Source: Limisphaerales bacterium
GTDB lineage: Bacteria; Verrucomicrobiota; Verrucomicrobiia; Limisphaerales; UBA11358
Assembly: GCA_003455565.1 (NCBI GenBank)
Contig: DMQW01000471.1
Span: forward strand, 7,473 to 29,109
Direction: 5' to 3'
Length of the DNA: 21,637 nucleotides
This document shows, piece by piece, positions 8,003 to 15,066 of the stretch. The notes under the pieces are model-generated. The model ran no database searches and was not told where the DNA came from. It saw only the letters and a list, made by a program, of their open reading frames with translations. Each line of letters begins with the position of its first letter. The stretch's first letter is position 1. Position numbers and translations under genes: made by a program.

Positions 8003-8443
8003 CTAATTTCCAAAAGTGTTCTTGGCCTTTGCTTTTGAATCAAACAGGACGCCAAATTTGTATTTCAAAAACAGGCGCAAAGTTTCTAAAGCGTCTTCCT
8101 TGTCACAAATTTTCTTATCGTTTTTACCTGAAAGGGTTCGATGTTCAAATTCAAACTCTTTCTTCTTTTGGTCGTAAGAAACAAACAACACATTGTCATC
8201 ATGATGAAACTTTTCGGAATCGGTGACTAGCAATCTGTGCATTGAAGTTGTCGGAAACAAATCGCAGGATGCTGTTGAGGCGGCCAACGCTTCAACCAAG
8301 CCCAGCATTGGTTCAAATTGCCAATGATAGTTTTCAACCAAATCTTTGTAATGAAGAACAATTTCATTCCAGGGTTGTGCCAAACCACCATTGCCTCGAC
8401 GAATGCCTTTCGGAACAAGCTTGAGTTGTTTGATGCCGTTCAC
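8003..8443 (-). CDS. Hypothetical protein, AT-rich orphan within the nusA cluster
   Basis: I do not recognise this 146-residue protein. It is soluble, with no signal peptide or membrane segment. It has a WNEIVLHYKDLVENYHWQFEP stretch broken here at WNEIVLHYKDLV and NYHWQFEP (about 26-45), a charged middle (YDQKKKEFEFEHRTLSG) and a lysine-rich helical C-terminus. Its DNA is visibly AT-richer than both neighbours, and its codon use favours A/T endings, suggesting later arrival. Spacing is nonetheless operon-like: four bases after the nrnA-like stop and five before truB. It is probably co-transcribed with essential genes. No function is proposed. Confidence 0.7.
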   Translation of the reverse strand: MNGIKQLKLVPKGIRRGNGGLAQPWNEIVLHYKDLVENYHWQFEPMLGLVEALAASTASCDLFPTTSMHRLLVTDSEKFHHDDNVLFVSYDQKKKEFEFEHRTLSGKNDKKICDKEDALETLRLFLKYKFGVLFDSKAKAKNTFGN

Positions 8444-8447
8444 AACT

Positions 8448-9431
8448 TTACTTTGAAGCTTTTAGAGCTTTTTTTACCGCCGCGATTACCTTGCGCTGCA
8501 CGGAAAGCGGTTTGCCGGGAATGCGCGCGCCCGCCGCCGCCGGATGGCCGCCGCCGCCGAATTGTCCGCAGATTTCGTTCACGTTCACCTGCGCATTTTT
8601 TGAGCGGAGGCTGATGCGCGTGAGTTCAGGCTCAATTTCTTCAAACACGCACGCGACGACAACCGGCTCAATCGCGCGGATGTGATCAATCAAACCTTCG
8701 GTGTCGTCACTCTCCGAACCGGTGCGGGCGAAATCTTTTTTCTTCAGCCAGAGCCACGCAATGCGGTCGTTGTCCGCCAGACGAAATTTGCTATAAACGT
8801 GCTTGAGCAATTTGGCGCGCGACAACGGATAGGACTGATAAACTTCGTCGCAAATTTTTGCCAGGTTTGCACCGCGCGTGACGAGTTCGGCCCCGGCGTG
8901 AAAGGTGCCGGGCCGCGTGTTCGGATACTGGAACGAACCGGTGTCCGTCGAGATGGCGGTGAACAGCAAATCCGCAATCGGCTTGGTGATCGGCCAGCGT
9001 GCGACTTTGATCAGCCGGTAAATCAACTCGCCGGTGGAAGGTTCGCGGGGCGAAACCCAGTTCACATCGCCGTAGCGCGGATTGCTCTGGTGATGATCAA
9101 TGTTGATGAGAACTTTCCGGTCGCGGATGCAGTCGCCGACTTTGCCGAGCCGTTCAAAACTCGCGCAGTCGGTGGCGATGACACAGTCGAATTTTTCGCC
9201 GCGCTTCGGTTTTTCAAACAGTCCCTCGGCGTTGAGGAATTTATATTTTTGCGGGATGGAATCCTGGTTCCAGACGGTGACACGTTTGCCTTCGTTTTTC
9301 AACGCGAGCGCAAGACCGAGCTGCGAGCCGATGCAGTCGCCGTCGGGCCGGATGTGGCCGACGATGCAAAACGTCCCGTGTTCGCGGATGACTTCGAGGA
9401 TGCGATCAATGATTTTCGGATAACTTTTCAC
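8448..9431 (-). CDS. nrnA: DHH/DHHA1-family phosphoesterase, NrnA-like (nanoRNase / pAp phosphatase)
   Basis: This 327-residue enzyme has the DHH superfamily metal-binding motifs in order: GHIRPDGDCIGSQLG (about 21-35), ATDCASFERLG, NIDHHQSNP (the DHH motif) and STDTGSFQYPNTRP. The C-terminal DHHA1 domain ends with FGGGGHPAAAGARI, the substrate-binding GGGH signature. NrnA enzymes degrade 2-5-nucleotide RNAs and often dephosphorylate 3'-phosphoadenosine 5'-phosphate. The start codon overlaps the rbfA stop by four bases (ATGA), implying translational coupling. Its place next to rbfA in nusA-infB clusters is common in several phyla. Some family members prefer c-di-AMP breakdown products; whether this one does cannot be decided here, though a c-di-AMP riboswitch elsewhere in the window makes it relevant. 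Confidence 0.92.
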   Translation of the reverse strand: MKSYPKIIDRILEVIREHGTFCIVGHIRPDGDCIGSQLGLALALKNEGKRVTVWNQDSIPQKYKFLNAEGLFEKPKRGEKFDCVIATDCASFERLGKVGDCIRDRKVLINIDHHQSNPRYGDVNWVSPREPSTGELIYRLIKVARWPITKPIADLLFTAISTDTGSFQYPNTRPGTFHAGAELVTRGANLAKICDEVYQSYPLSRAKLLKHVYSKFRLADNDRIAWLWLKKKDFARTGSESDDTEGLIDHIRAIEPVVVACVFEEIEPELTRISLRSKNAQVNVNEICGQFGGGGHPAAAGARIPGKPLSVQRKVIAAVKKALKASK

Positions 9432-9808
9432 TCGTGGTCGTCGGGTTGGGCGGTGTCGGCGGGCAAAGTTTTTTCGATCTCCTCGATGATCTGCATCACC
9501 CGGTTACCACGGGAGAGGGAATCGTCCACGATGAATTTCAGCGTCGGTGTGTATTTCAAGACGACGGATTTGGCGACCAAGCCTTGAATGCGGGTGCGAT
9601 GTTCGTGGAGCACCTGCAGGCCGCGCTTCTGCTGGTCGGCGTTCCCGAGAATGCTGATGAAGACGACGGCGGACTTGAGATCGCCGCCCATGTCAATGTC
9701 GTTGACCGTGATGAGGCCGACGTCGTTGACGTGAAACTCGCGGCGGACGGCCTCGCCAATCGCACGCTTCAACAACTCGCGCACCCGTTCATGTCGGAGA
9801 TTGAGCAT
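9428..9808 (-). CDS. rbfA: 30S ribosome-binding factor A
   Basis: This 126-residue KH-fold protein binds the 30S subunit and assists late 16S rRNA maturation and cold adaptation. Evidence includes the N-terminal RHERVRELLKRAIGEAVRRE helix, VNDIDMGGDLKSAVVFISIL, and the C-terminal KYTPTLKFIVDDSLSRGNRV block, the RbfA signature. The reading frame stays open far upstream, into infB, but the methionine at 9808 starts exactly where RbfA homology begins. The upstream extension would have to be translated through a non-coding repeat and infB sequence. The stop overlaps the start of the nrnA-like gene by four bases. A 100-base gap with a short-period repeat separates it from infB. Confidence 0.95.
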   Translation of the reverse strand: MLNLRHERVRELLKRAIGEAVRREFHVNDVGLITVNDIDMGGDLKSAVVFISILGNADQQKRGLQVLHEHRTRIQGLVAKSVVLKYTPTLKFIVDDSLSRGNRVMQIIEEIEKTLPADTAQPDDHE

Positions 9809-9823
9809 AAGTCGAAAGGGTTT

Positions 9824-9905
9824 TTGGATTGATGGATGACTGGATGATTGGGTGGAAGAACGCGTCGCACGCATCAATCCAGCAATCCAATAATCCAGCA
9901 ATCTG
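9824..9905. repeat. Short-period self-complementary repeat (GGATTGATGGAT type)
   Basis: The left arm (9824-9855) consists of degenerate GGATTGAT/GGATGACT units of about eight bases. The right arm (9872-9905) has complementary AATCCAGC/AATCCAAT units. TGGATTGATG (9825-9834) pairs perfectly with CATCAATCCA (9872-9881), and other registers also pair. The element begins three bases after the infB stop and fills most of the infB-rbfA gap within the operon, so it could affect processing or coupling between the two genes. Confidence 0.7.
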
Positions 9906-9908
9906 TTT

Positions 9909-12395
9909 TCATAGCTTCGCCGCGATTTTTTCAACCGCGTAACATTCAATCGCGTCGCCCACTTGAAATTCACTGTAGCCTTCGATGCGGATGCCGCATT
10001 CCATGCCGGCGCGGACCTCGTTGACTTCGTCCTGAAAACGGCGCAGCGACTGCGTGACGCCTTCATAAATGATATCCTTGCCACGCCGCATACGCACTTT
10101 GCCGCGCACAATGCGGCCAGAGCTGACCATGCAGCCGGCCACCGGCGCGCCCTTGGACAAATCAAAAACCTGCCGGACTTCGGCGGAACCAACGATGGTG
10201 TCCTTGAGGTCGGGATCGAGCAGGCCGGCCATGGAATCTTTCACCTGATCAATCAATTCGTAGATGATCGCGTAAAGTTTTACCTGCACGCCCGCGCGCT
10301 TGGCTTTTTCCGCCGCCGTGCTGTCGAGCCGCGTATGAAAACCGAGGATGACCGCCTTGGACGCGGACGCGAGAGCCACATCATTTTCGGTGATGGTGCC
10401 GACGTCGCTGTGGAGAACTTCGAGCGTGACCTTTTCGGAATCAATTTTATTCAACGCCTCGACAATGGCTTCGACGGAACCTTGCGTATCAGCCTTCACG
10501 ACCACGCGTAAAACCTTGCTCTGCACGGCCTGCAACGAGGCGAATAAATTTTCCAGCGTGACCTTGGAACGATTGTCCAAGTCCAAAACTTTCGCCTCCT
10601 GCGCCCGTTCTTCGGCGAGCACCCGCGCGGCTTTTTCGTCCTCGACGGAACTGAATTCCCAGCCCGCTTCCGGCACGCCGTTGAGGCCGAGCACGCTGAC
10701 CGCCACGGACGGCCCGGCTTCCTTGAGCCGCTCGCCTTCCTCATTGATGAGCGCCCGGACTTTGCCGTAATACTCGCCGCAAATCACCACGTCGCCGAGA
10801 TGCAACGTGCCTTTGCGAACCAAAATGGTCGCGGTCGGACCGCCGGGCGCGACGCCGGATTCAATGACATTTCCCTTCGCGCGCCGCGTCGGATTCGCCT
10901 TCAACTCCAGCAAGTCGGCCTGAAGCAAAATCATTTCGAGCAGTTTGTCCACGCCCTGTTTCGTGATCGCGGAACATTCGACGTAAATGGTGTCACCACC
11001 CCAATCGTCCGGCACCAGACCTTTTTCCTGCAACTGCTGGCGCACTTTCAACGGATTCGCGTTCGGATGATCGCATTTATTTATCGCGACAAGAATCGGA
11101 ACTTTCGCCGCCTTCGCGTGCGCGAGGGCTTCCAAAGTTTGCGGCATGACACCGTCATTCGCCGCGACGACGAGGACGACGATGTCCGTGACATTCGCGC
11201 CGCGCGCGCGCATGGAGCTGAACGCCGCATGGCCGGGCGTGTCGAGAAAAGTGATCTGCGCGAGTTCGTTTTTGCGTTCCGGATGCGGCACGGAAATCGT
11301 GTAGGCACCGATGTGTTGCGTGATACCGCCGGCTTCGCCCGCGACGACATTTGCCTTGCGGATCACGTCGAGCAACGACGTTTTGCCGTGGTCAACGTGA
11401 CCCATGATGGTCACGACCGGTGCGCGCGGCTTGAGATGCTCCGGCTTGTCTTCAATGTCCAGCTCAACTTTCTTGACGGACGTATGCACGACGCCTTCAC
11501 CTTTGGCGCGCTTCTCCACTTCAAACCGGAAACCGTATTTCGCGCAAAGCTGCGCGGCGATTTTTTCATCAACCGTCTGGTTCACCGTCGCAAAAACGCC
11601 CAGCCCCATGAGGTCGGCGATGATCTTGAATGGCTTCTGTTTCAACCGGTCGGCGAGTTCGCGCACCGCAATCGGCGGCTTGATGATGATGACTTCACCG
11701 CCGGCCGGCGCGACAAACCTTGGCTGCGGCGCTGCGGCGGGTTTGGACTGTTCGCGCGACTGCGGCAGGGGACGGCCATCGCGTCCGCGTTGAAATTGCT
11801 GGCGGCCATCGCCCCGTTGCGGCGGTTGTCCGGGACGCGGAGGCTGGCCGGGGCGCGCGGGCTGTCCTGGACGCGGCGGGGGCGTAGATTTTTTTTGTCC
11901 ACGGTCGTGGCGGTCGCCGGGGCGACTGGAAGGACGTGTGGGCAAAACAATGAAACCAACCTTGTCGCCCACCTTCGGCTTGGGCGGCTCAACCGGAATG
12001 ACCGGCGCGGGAACGATTGGCGCAATCCCGGTCGGCGGCGTTTCAACCGTTTCAGAAACTGGTGCCGGCTCGGCGGCGATGACCGGTTCAACCATCTCAA
12101 CAACGGGAGCCGGTTCCGGTTTTACTTCCGGTGGCGGTTCCGGCGCGGAGATGATGACAATTTTTTCTTCGACTGGCGCGGGCTTGGGTTTTTCCTCCGG
12201 CGGCTTCGGGGCGAGCCGGGCGGCGAGGGCGGGATCGCCCTTGATCAGTTCTTCTTCCAGCCATTCGGCGCTGATTTTGTCAAGCGAGCTGGACGCAACC
12301 CTGGCGGCGGCAATGCCCAATTCCTTGGCCTTTGTGAGAATATATTTGTTCTCGAGACCAAGTTTCTTCGCAATGTCGTAAATACGAACGGGCAT
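9909..12395 (-). CDS. infB: Translation initiation factor IF-2
   Basis: This 828-residue GTPase places initiator tRNA on the 30S subunit and promotes subunit joining. Domains: an N-terminal IF2_N helix-turn module (VRIYDIAKKLGLENKYILTK, 3-22); a proline/alanine/glutamate-rich linker to about 235 with tandem RPGQP units; a second IF2_N-like module (about 240-295); the G domain with G1 GHVDHGKT (332-339), switch-I GITQHIGAY, G3 DTPGH (385-389) and G4 NKCD (439-442); then the beta-barrel and C-terminal domains with DTQGSVEAIVEAL, GFHTRLDSTA and a terminal block SLRRFQDEVNEVRAGMECGI. Length and order are standard for bacterial IF-2. It follows nusA by 95 bases on the same strand. Confidence 0.98.
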   Translation of the reverse strand: MPVRIYDIAKKLGLENKYILTKAKELGIAAARVASSSLDKISAEWLEEELIKGDPALAARLAPKPPEEKPKPAPVEEKIVIISAPEPPPEVKPEPAPVVEMVEPVIAAEPAPVSETVETPPTGIAPIVPAPVIPVEPPKPKVGDKVGFIVLPTRPSSRPGDRHDRGQKKSTPPPRPGQPARPGQPPRPGQPPQRGDGRQQFQRGRDGRPLPQSREQSKPAAAPQPRFVAPAGGEVIIIKPPIAVRELADRLKQKPFKIIADLMGLGVFATVNQTVDEKIAAQLCAKYGFRFEVEKRAKGEGVVHTSVKKVELDIEDKPEHLKPRAPVVTIMGHVDHGKTSLLDVIRKANVVAGEAGGITQHIGAYTISVPHPERKNELAQITFLDTPGHAAFSSMRARGANVTDIVVLVVAANDGVMPQTLEALAHAKAAKVPILVAINKCDHPNANPLKVRQQLQEKGLVPDDWGGDTIYVECSAITKQGVDKLLEMILLQADLLELKANPTRRAKGNVIESGVAPGGPTATILVRKGTLHLGDVVICGEYYGKVRALINEEGERLKEAGPSVAVSVLGLNGVPEAGWEFSSVEDEKAARVLAEERAQEAKVLDLDNRSKVTLENLFASLQAVQSKVLRVVVKADTQGSVEAIVEALNKIDSEKVTLEVLHSDVGTITENDVALASASKAVILGFHTRLDSTAAEKAKRAGVQVKLYAIIYELIDQVKDSMAGLLDPDLKDTIVGSAEVRQVFDLSKGAPVAGCMVSSGRIVRGKVRMRRGKDIIYEGVTQSLRRFQDEVNEVRAGMECGIRIEGYSEFQVGDAIECYAVEKIAAKL
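11820..11873 (-). repeat. Tandem RPGQP-encoding repeat in the infB linker
   Basis: Residues 175-192 of IF-2 are three near-copies of a six-residue unit (RPGQPA, RPGQPP, RPGQPP). The DNA units are 18 bases long and diverged at third positions. It lies in the disordered linker, where IF-2 length is known to vary between bacteria, and is probably neutral length variation. Confidence 0.75.
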
Positions 12396-12490
12396 AAATA
12401 TTTTTCACTGCCGCCGAACGAAATGTGCCATTGGCCTGCATGGCTCAATTCACAAAAAACAAACCTGTTCCGTTCAACGCCATAAATCTT

Positions 12491-13771
12491 TCAAATGTTC
12501 GCCGGCGCTTCGCCGACTTTCAACGTGCGACGTTCCGCCTCGGCACGCGCGGCTTCCAGAACCGCCGCCGCCGTTTCGCCAATCTGCGGGAGGTCCGCGA
12601 GGTCGCCAGCTTCCGCCGACAATAAATCTTCAAGGCGCGTCAGTCCGGCATGAACCAGCGCATCGGCTTGTTCGCGGGAAATTCCCGGAATCGCCGCGAG
12701 GGACGCCACCGCTTCCGCAACTTTTTCGTCAAAACCTTTGGTGACGATGTGTTCCGCGTCAATGTCCACTTCCCAGCCGGTGAGCCGCGCCGTCAACCGC
12801 GCGTTCTGGCCGCGCTTGCCGATGGCGAGGGAAAGCTGATCTTCGCTGACCAAAACTTTGACGCGCTTGCGCACCTCGTCCAGTTCCACGCTTTTCAGCT
12901 TGGCCGGTTCGAGCGCCTTGGTGACAAAAGTCTTGATGTCAGACGACCACGGAATGACGTCCACTTTTTCGTTGTTCAGTTCGCGGACGATGTTTTTCAC
13001 ACGCTGGCCGCGCAGGCCGACGCACGCGCCGACCGGATCAACTTTCGAATCGCGCGAATAAACCGCCATCTTCGTGCGAAAACCGGGTTCGCGCGCGATG
13101 CCTTTGACCTCGATCGTGCCGTCGCTGATTTCAGAAACTTCCACCGAAAAAAGTTTGATGATGAAACGCGGGTCGGCGCGGGACAAAATGATTTCCGGCC
13201 CGTGCGGACCTTCCTGCACGGCCTTGACGTAGCAACGGATGCGTTCGCCCACCTGATATTCTTCCGTCGGCACACGCTCTTTGTTCGGCATCAACGCCTC
13301 GTATTTGCCCAGATCAAGAATGACATCCGAACGGTCGAACCGGCGCACCGTGCCGCTGACGATGTCGCCGACGCGGTCTTTGAATTCCGTCATAATCATC
13401 GCCTTTTCCGCCTGGCGAACTTTCTGCATGAGCGCCTGCTTGGCGTATTGCGCCGCGACACGTCCGAAACCTTGCGGCGTCACTTCCTTTTCAATTTCAT
13501 CGCCCACTTTGGCGTCCGCTTTGATGCGGCGCGCGTCGAACACGGAGATTTGATCATGCTGCGAGATCACGCGGTCGGCCACAATGAGCTTGGCGAAGGC
13601 CTTGATGTCGCCGTTTTTGGAATCCATTTCCACGCGCAATTCCCGCGCCGGTCCGACCGCTTTTTTGGCAGCCGACAGCAAGGCCTCCTGCACCGCGCCC
13701 ATGAGGACTTCGCGGCTGACGCCTTTTTCACGTTCCCAAAATTCCAGACCGGCAATAAATTCAGCATTCAT
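12491..13771 (-). CDS. nusA: Transcription termination/antitermination factor NusA
   Basis: This 426-residue factor binds RNA polymerase and nascent RNA, modulating pausing, intrinsic termination and antitermination. Order: N-terminal polymerase-binding domain (MNAEFIAGLEFWEREKGVSR onward), S1 domain (GDIVSGTVRRFDRSDVILDLG), KH1 (VKGIAREPGFRTKMAVYSRD, then DPVGACVGLRGQRVKNIVRE), KH2 (LSLAIGKRGQNARLTARLTG), and a C-terminal helix-hairpin-helix segment (LAAIPGISREQADALVHAG and LPQIGETAAAVL). The start at 13771 matches the family N-terminus. A longer in-frame start at 13843 would translate through a terminator-like hairpin and is rejected. It heads the infB-rbfA-nrnA-truB-ribF cluster. rimP, usually found just upstream, is absent here. 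Confidence 0.97.
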   Translation of the reverse strand: MNAEFIAGLEFWEREKGVSREVLMGAVQEALLSAAKKAVGPARELRVEMDSKNGDIKAFAKLIVADRVISQHDQISVFDARRIKADAKVGDEIEKEVTPQGFGRVAAQYAKQALMQKVRQAEKAMIMTEFKDRVGDIVSGTVRRFDRSDVILDLGKYEALMPNKERVPTEEYQVGERIRCYVKAVQEGPHGPEIILSRADPRFIIKLFSVEVSEISDGTIEVKGIAREPGFRTKMAVYSRDSKVDPVGACVGLRGQRVKNIVRELNNEKVDVIPWSSDIKTFVTKALEPAKLKSVELDEVRKRVKVLVSEDQLSLAIGKRGQNARLTARLTGWEVDIDAEHIVTKGFDEKVAEAVASLAAIPGISREQADALVHAGLTRLEDLLSAEAGDLADLPQIGETAAAVLEAARAEAERRTLKVGEAPANI

Positions 13772-13805
13772 ACGCTCGACAACCCGGCGGCAACCTCTGG
13801 CGAAT

Positions 13806-13835
13806 AAAAAAGCCGGAAGATGGCTTATCTCCGAC
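13806..13835 (-). terminator. Intrinsic-terminator-like hairpin in the nusA leader (candidate attenuator)
   Basis: On the minus strand GTCGGAGAT (13835-13827) pairs with ATCTTCCGGC (13821-13812) across the 5-base loop AAGCC, with one bulged T and one G-U pair. It is followed at once by six T residues and ATT. A second small hairpin, GCTGG/CCAGC (13858-13844), precedes it. No minus-strand gene lies immediately upstream, so the structure sits between a likely nusA promoter and the nusA start. Confidence 0.65.
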
Positions 13836-13881
13836 TTTCGCACGCTGGCCTCACCAGCAAGATTACCGCTTTAGTTCGCAA

Positions 13882-13910
13882 AACTTAATTACTTGCAACC
13901 CATTCGTCAA
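13882..13910 (-). promoter_or_regulatory. Candidate promoter of the nusA-infB cluster
   Basis: On the minus strand TTGACG (13910-13905, five of six -35 bases) is followed by exactly 17 bases and TAAGTT (13887-13882, weak -10). It is the best promoter-like pair in the gap upstream of nusA and would give a leader of roughly 100 bases containing two hairpins. Confidence 0.45.
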
Positions 13911-13923
13911 GGCTAATCCCGCC

Positions 13924-13959
13924 GCGTGCGGCTCACGCAAAACCGCGTGAAACTGACGC
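13924..13959 (+). repeat. 36-base palindromic element, copy 1
   Basis: Two GCGTG...CACGC/GACGC half-hairpins are separated by AAAAC: GCGTGCGGCTCACGC, then CGCGTGAAACTGACGC. The reverse complement of 14962-14997 matches it at 28 of 36 positions without gaps, including an identical CTCACGCAAAA core. It lies between the divergent nusA leader and the first prepilin-like gene. Confidence 0.65.
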
Positions 13960-14030
13960 CTGCCGGGAAACTGAACCGGCAAATTCCTTTGGAAAACGCG
14001 CTGGTATGTGCTTTGCTCAACTTGAAATAC

Positions 14031-14687
14031 ATGAAACCGCGCTTTTCAAATCAAAGAAACTACGCGCTGACGCTGGTGGAAGTGTTGGTGGTGGTTGTGA
14101 TGCTGGCCGTTTTGGCGGTGTTTTTTGTTTTACCACACTTGGCCGGAAGTCAACGCTCTCCGCGAATTGAATGTGGCAATAACCTTAAGCAAATCGGTCT
14201 CGCCTACCGAATTTGGGCTGGCGACAACAACGGCAAATACCCGATGCAAGTTTCCGTGACGAACGGCGGCACAATGGAATTGGCAAACGGAAGGAACGCT
14301 TGGATAAATTTATTCGTCATGTCCAACGAATTAAGCACGCCAAAACTTTTGTATTGTCCCGCAGACAACGACCATGTTCGCGCAACCAATTTCACTACTG
14401 ATTTTAACAATAGCAAAATCAGCTACTTCGTCGGATTGGATGCGAACACAAATTCTCCACAAGTTTTTCTTTCCGGCGACGACAATTTTGCCATTGGCGG
14501 CGTTCCCGTGAAATCCGGCTTGCTGGAACTTTCAACCAACGCTCCGATTTCTTGGACAGTCGCACGTCACAAATTCGTCGGTAACATCGGTCTCGCCGAC
14601 GGAAGTGTTCAAATGGTTAGCAATTCCGGGCTCACAAATCTTCTTCATCAAACCGGCCTCGCCACCAATCGTCTCGCCATTCCGTAA
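14031..14687 (+). CDS. Prepilin-like protein with N-terminal methylation motif and H-X9-DG motif
   Basis: This 218-residue type IV pilin/type II secretion pseudopilin-like protein starts with a short basic leader, then ALTLVEVLVVVVMLAVLAVF (about 13-32). It has the conserved Glu at +5 after the cleavage site, with Ala rather than Gly at -1. The mature part has CGNNLKQIGLAYRIWAGDNN, a CPADNDH segment, SYFVGLDAN, and the H-X9-DG motif (H-KFVGNIGLA-DG) typical of the large PVC-group pseudopilin family once called DUF1559. The ATG at 14031 gives a leader of usual length; an upstream start at 13926 would lie in a palindromic repeat. Function is uncertain: such proteins are abundant in PVC genomes and few have been characterised. 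It appears paralogous to the gene at 15067. Confidence 0.85.
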   Translation: MKPRFSNQRNYALTLVEVLVVVVMLAVLAVFFVLPHLAGSQRSPRIECGNNLKQIGLAYRIWAGDNNGKYPMQVSVTNGGTMELANGRNAWINLFVMSNELSTPKLLYCPADNDHVRATNFTTDFNNSKISYFVGLDANTNSPQVFLSGDDNFAIGGVPVKSGLLELSTNAPISWTVARHKFVGNIGLADGSVQMVSNSGLTNLLHQTGLATNRLAIP

Positions 14688-14721
14688 TCTGTGTTTCATC
14701 CGTGTTCAATCCGCGGCTAAA
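14686..14721 (+). repeat. Short-period ATCCGTGTTC-type repeat at a gene 3' end
   Basis: Three degenerate units follow one another: AATCTGTGTTTC, ATCCGTGTTC and AATCCGCGGCTAA. The first overlaps the TAA stop of the preceding prepilin-like gene (14685-14687). No complementary arm is visible nearby, so it is a single-arm version compared with the other short-period elements in the window. Confidence 0.5.
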
Positions 14722-14729
14722 TTCTCCGC

Positions 14730-14939
14730 GTGAAACTTTTCTACACCGGCCCGTTCATCAACGCCGAGATGCTAGTCATGATGTTGGAAAAAAACGGCAT
14801 CGCCGCCACGCAATCGTTCGTTGACCCCGCCGCGCCGGACGACGGCGATTTGAGCCGCCCCGCCCAAGTCTTCGTGCCGGAAGCCGACTACGACCGCGCC
14901 TTCAAACTGTTTTACGCCGAGCGCGAAGATGAACTTTGA
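14730..14939 (+). CDS. Small DUF2007-like protein (putative signal-transducing protein family)
   Basis: This is a 69-residue cytoplasmic protein. The pattern MKLFYTGPFINAEMLVMMLE, then NGIAATQSFVD, then a closing VFVPEADYDRAFKLFYAE follows DUF2007, a small ferredoxin-like-fold domain that opens with a beta strand and 'A..L...L...GI' helix and ends with 'V...D...A..L'. The start is GTG at 14730. No biochemical role is established for the family. It lies 42 bases after the first prepilin-like gene, with a repeat between, and before a palindromic element. Its GC-rich codon use matches the bulk of the window. Confidence 0.75.
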   Translation: MKLFYTGPFINAEMLVMMLEKNGIAATQSFVDPAAPDDGDLSRPAQVFVPEADYDRAFKLFYAEREDEL

Positions 14940-14961
14940 TTTTCCGATTCAGCAGTTCATT

Positions 14962-14997
14962 GCGTGAAGCCCACGCGCTTTTGCGTGAGACTCACGC
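14962..14997 (-). repeat. 36-base palindromic element, copy 2 (inverted)
   Basis: This is the inverted partner of 13924-13959. It contains a perfect 7-bp hairpin GCGTGAG-A-CTCACGC (14983-14997) and a 5-bp hairpin GCGTG/CACGC (14962-14976), separated by a TTTT-containing spacer. It starts 22 bases after the DUF2007-like stop and could also act as a transcript 3' end. Confidence 0.65.
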
Positions 14998-15066
14998 TTC
15001 AGAAAATTGAAATCTCTCATTTTAGGCTGGAATCGTCACGGCACAACATCTGCTCAATAGATTGGC

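Noticed and set aside
9809..10192. Open upstream extension of the rbfA frame, giving a 254-residue protein
   Set aside because: It overlaps the infB coding region and passes through a non-coding repeat; RbfA homology begins at the methionine at 9808.
10800..12485. 561-residue plus-strand open frame opposite infB
   Set aside because: It mirrors a strongly supported IF-2 gene; long antisense frames are expected from GC-rich third positions, and the translation is Arg/Phe-rich with no motif.
13772..13843. Longer nusA start at 13843
   Set aside because: The extra residues are encoded by a terminator-like hairpin and have no NusA homology; MNAEFIAGLEFW at 13771 is the natural N-terminus.
13924..14997. 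A true transposon bounded by the 36-base inverted elements
   Set aside because: No transposase, target-site duplication or perfect terminal repeats are visible; kept only as a question in the findings.
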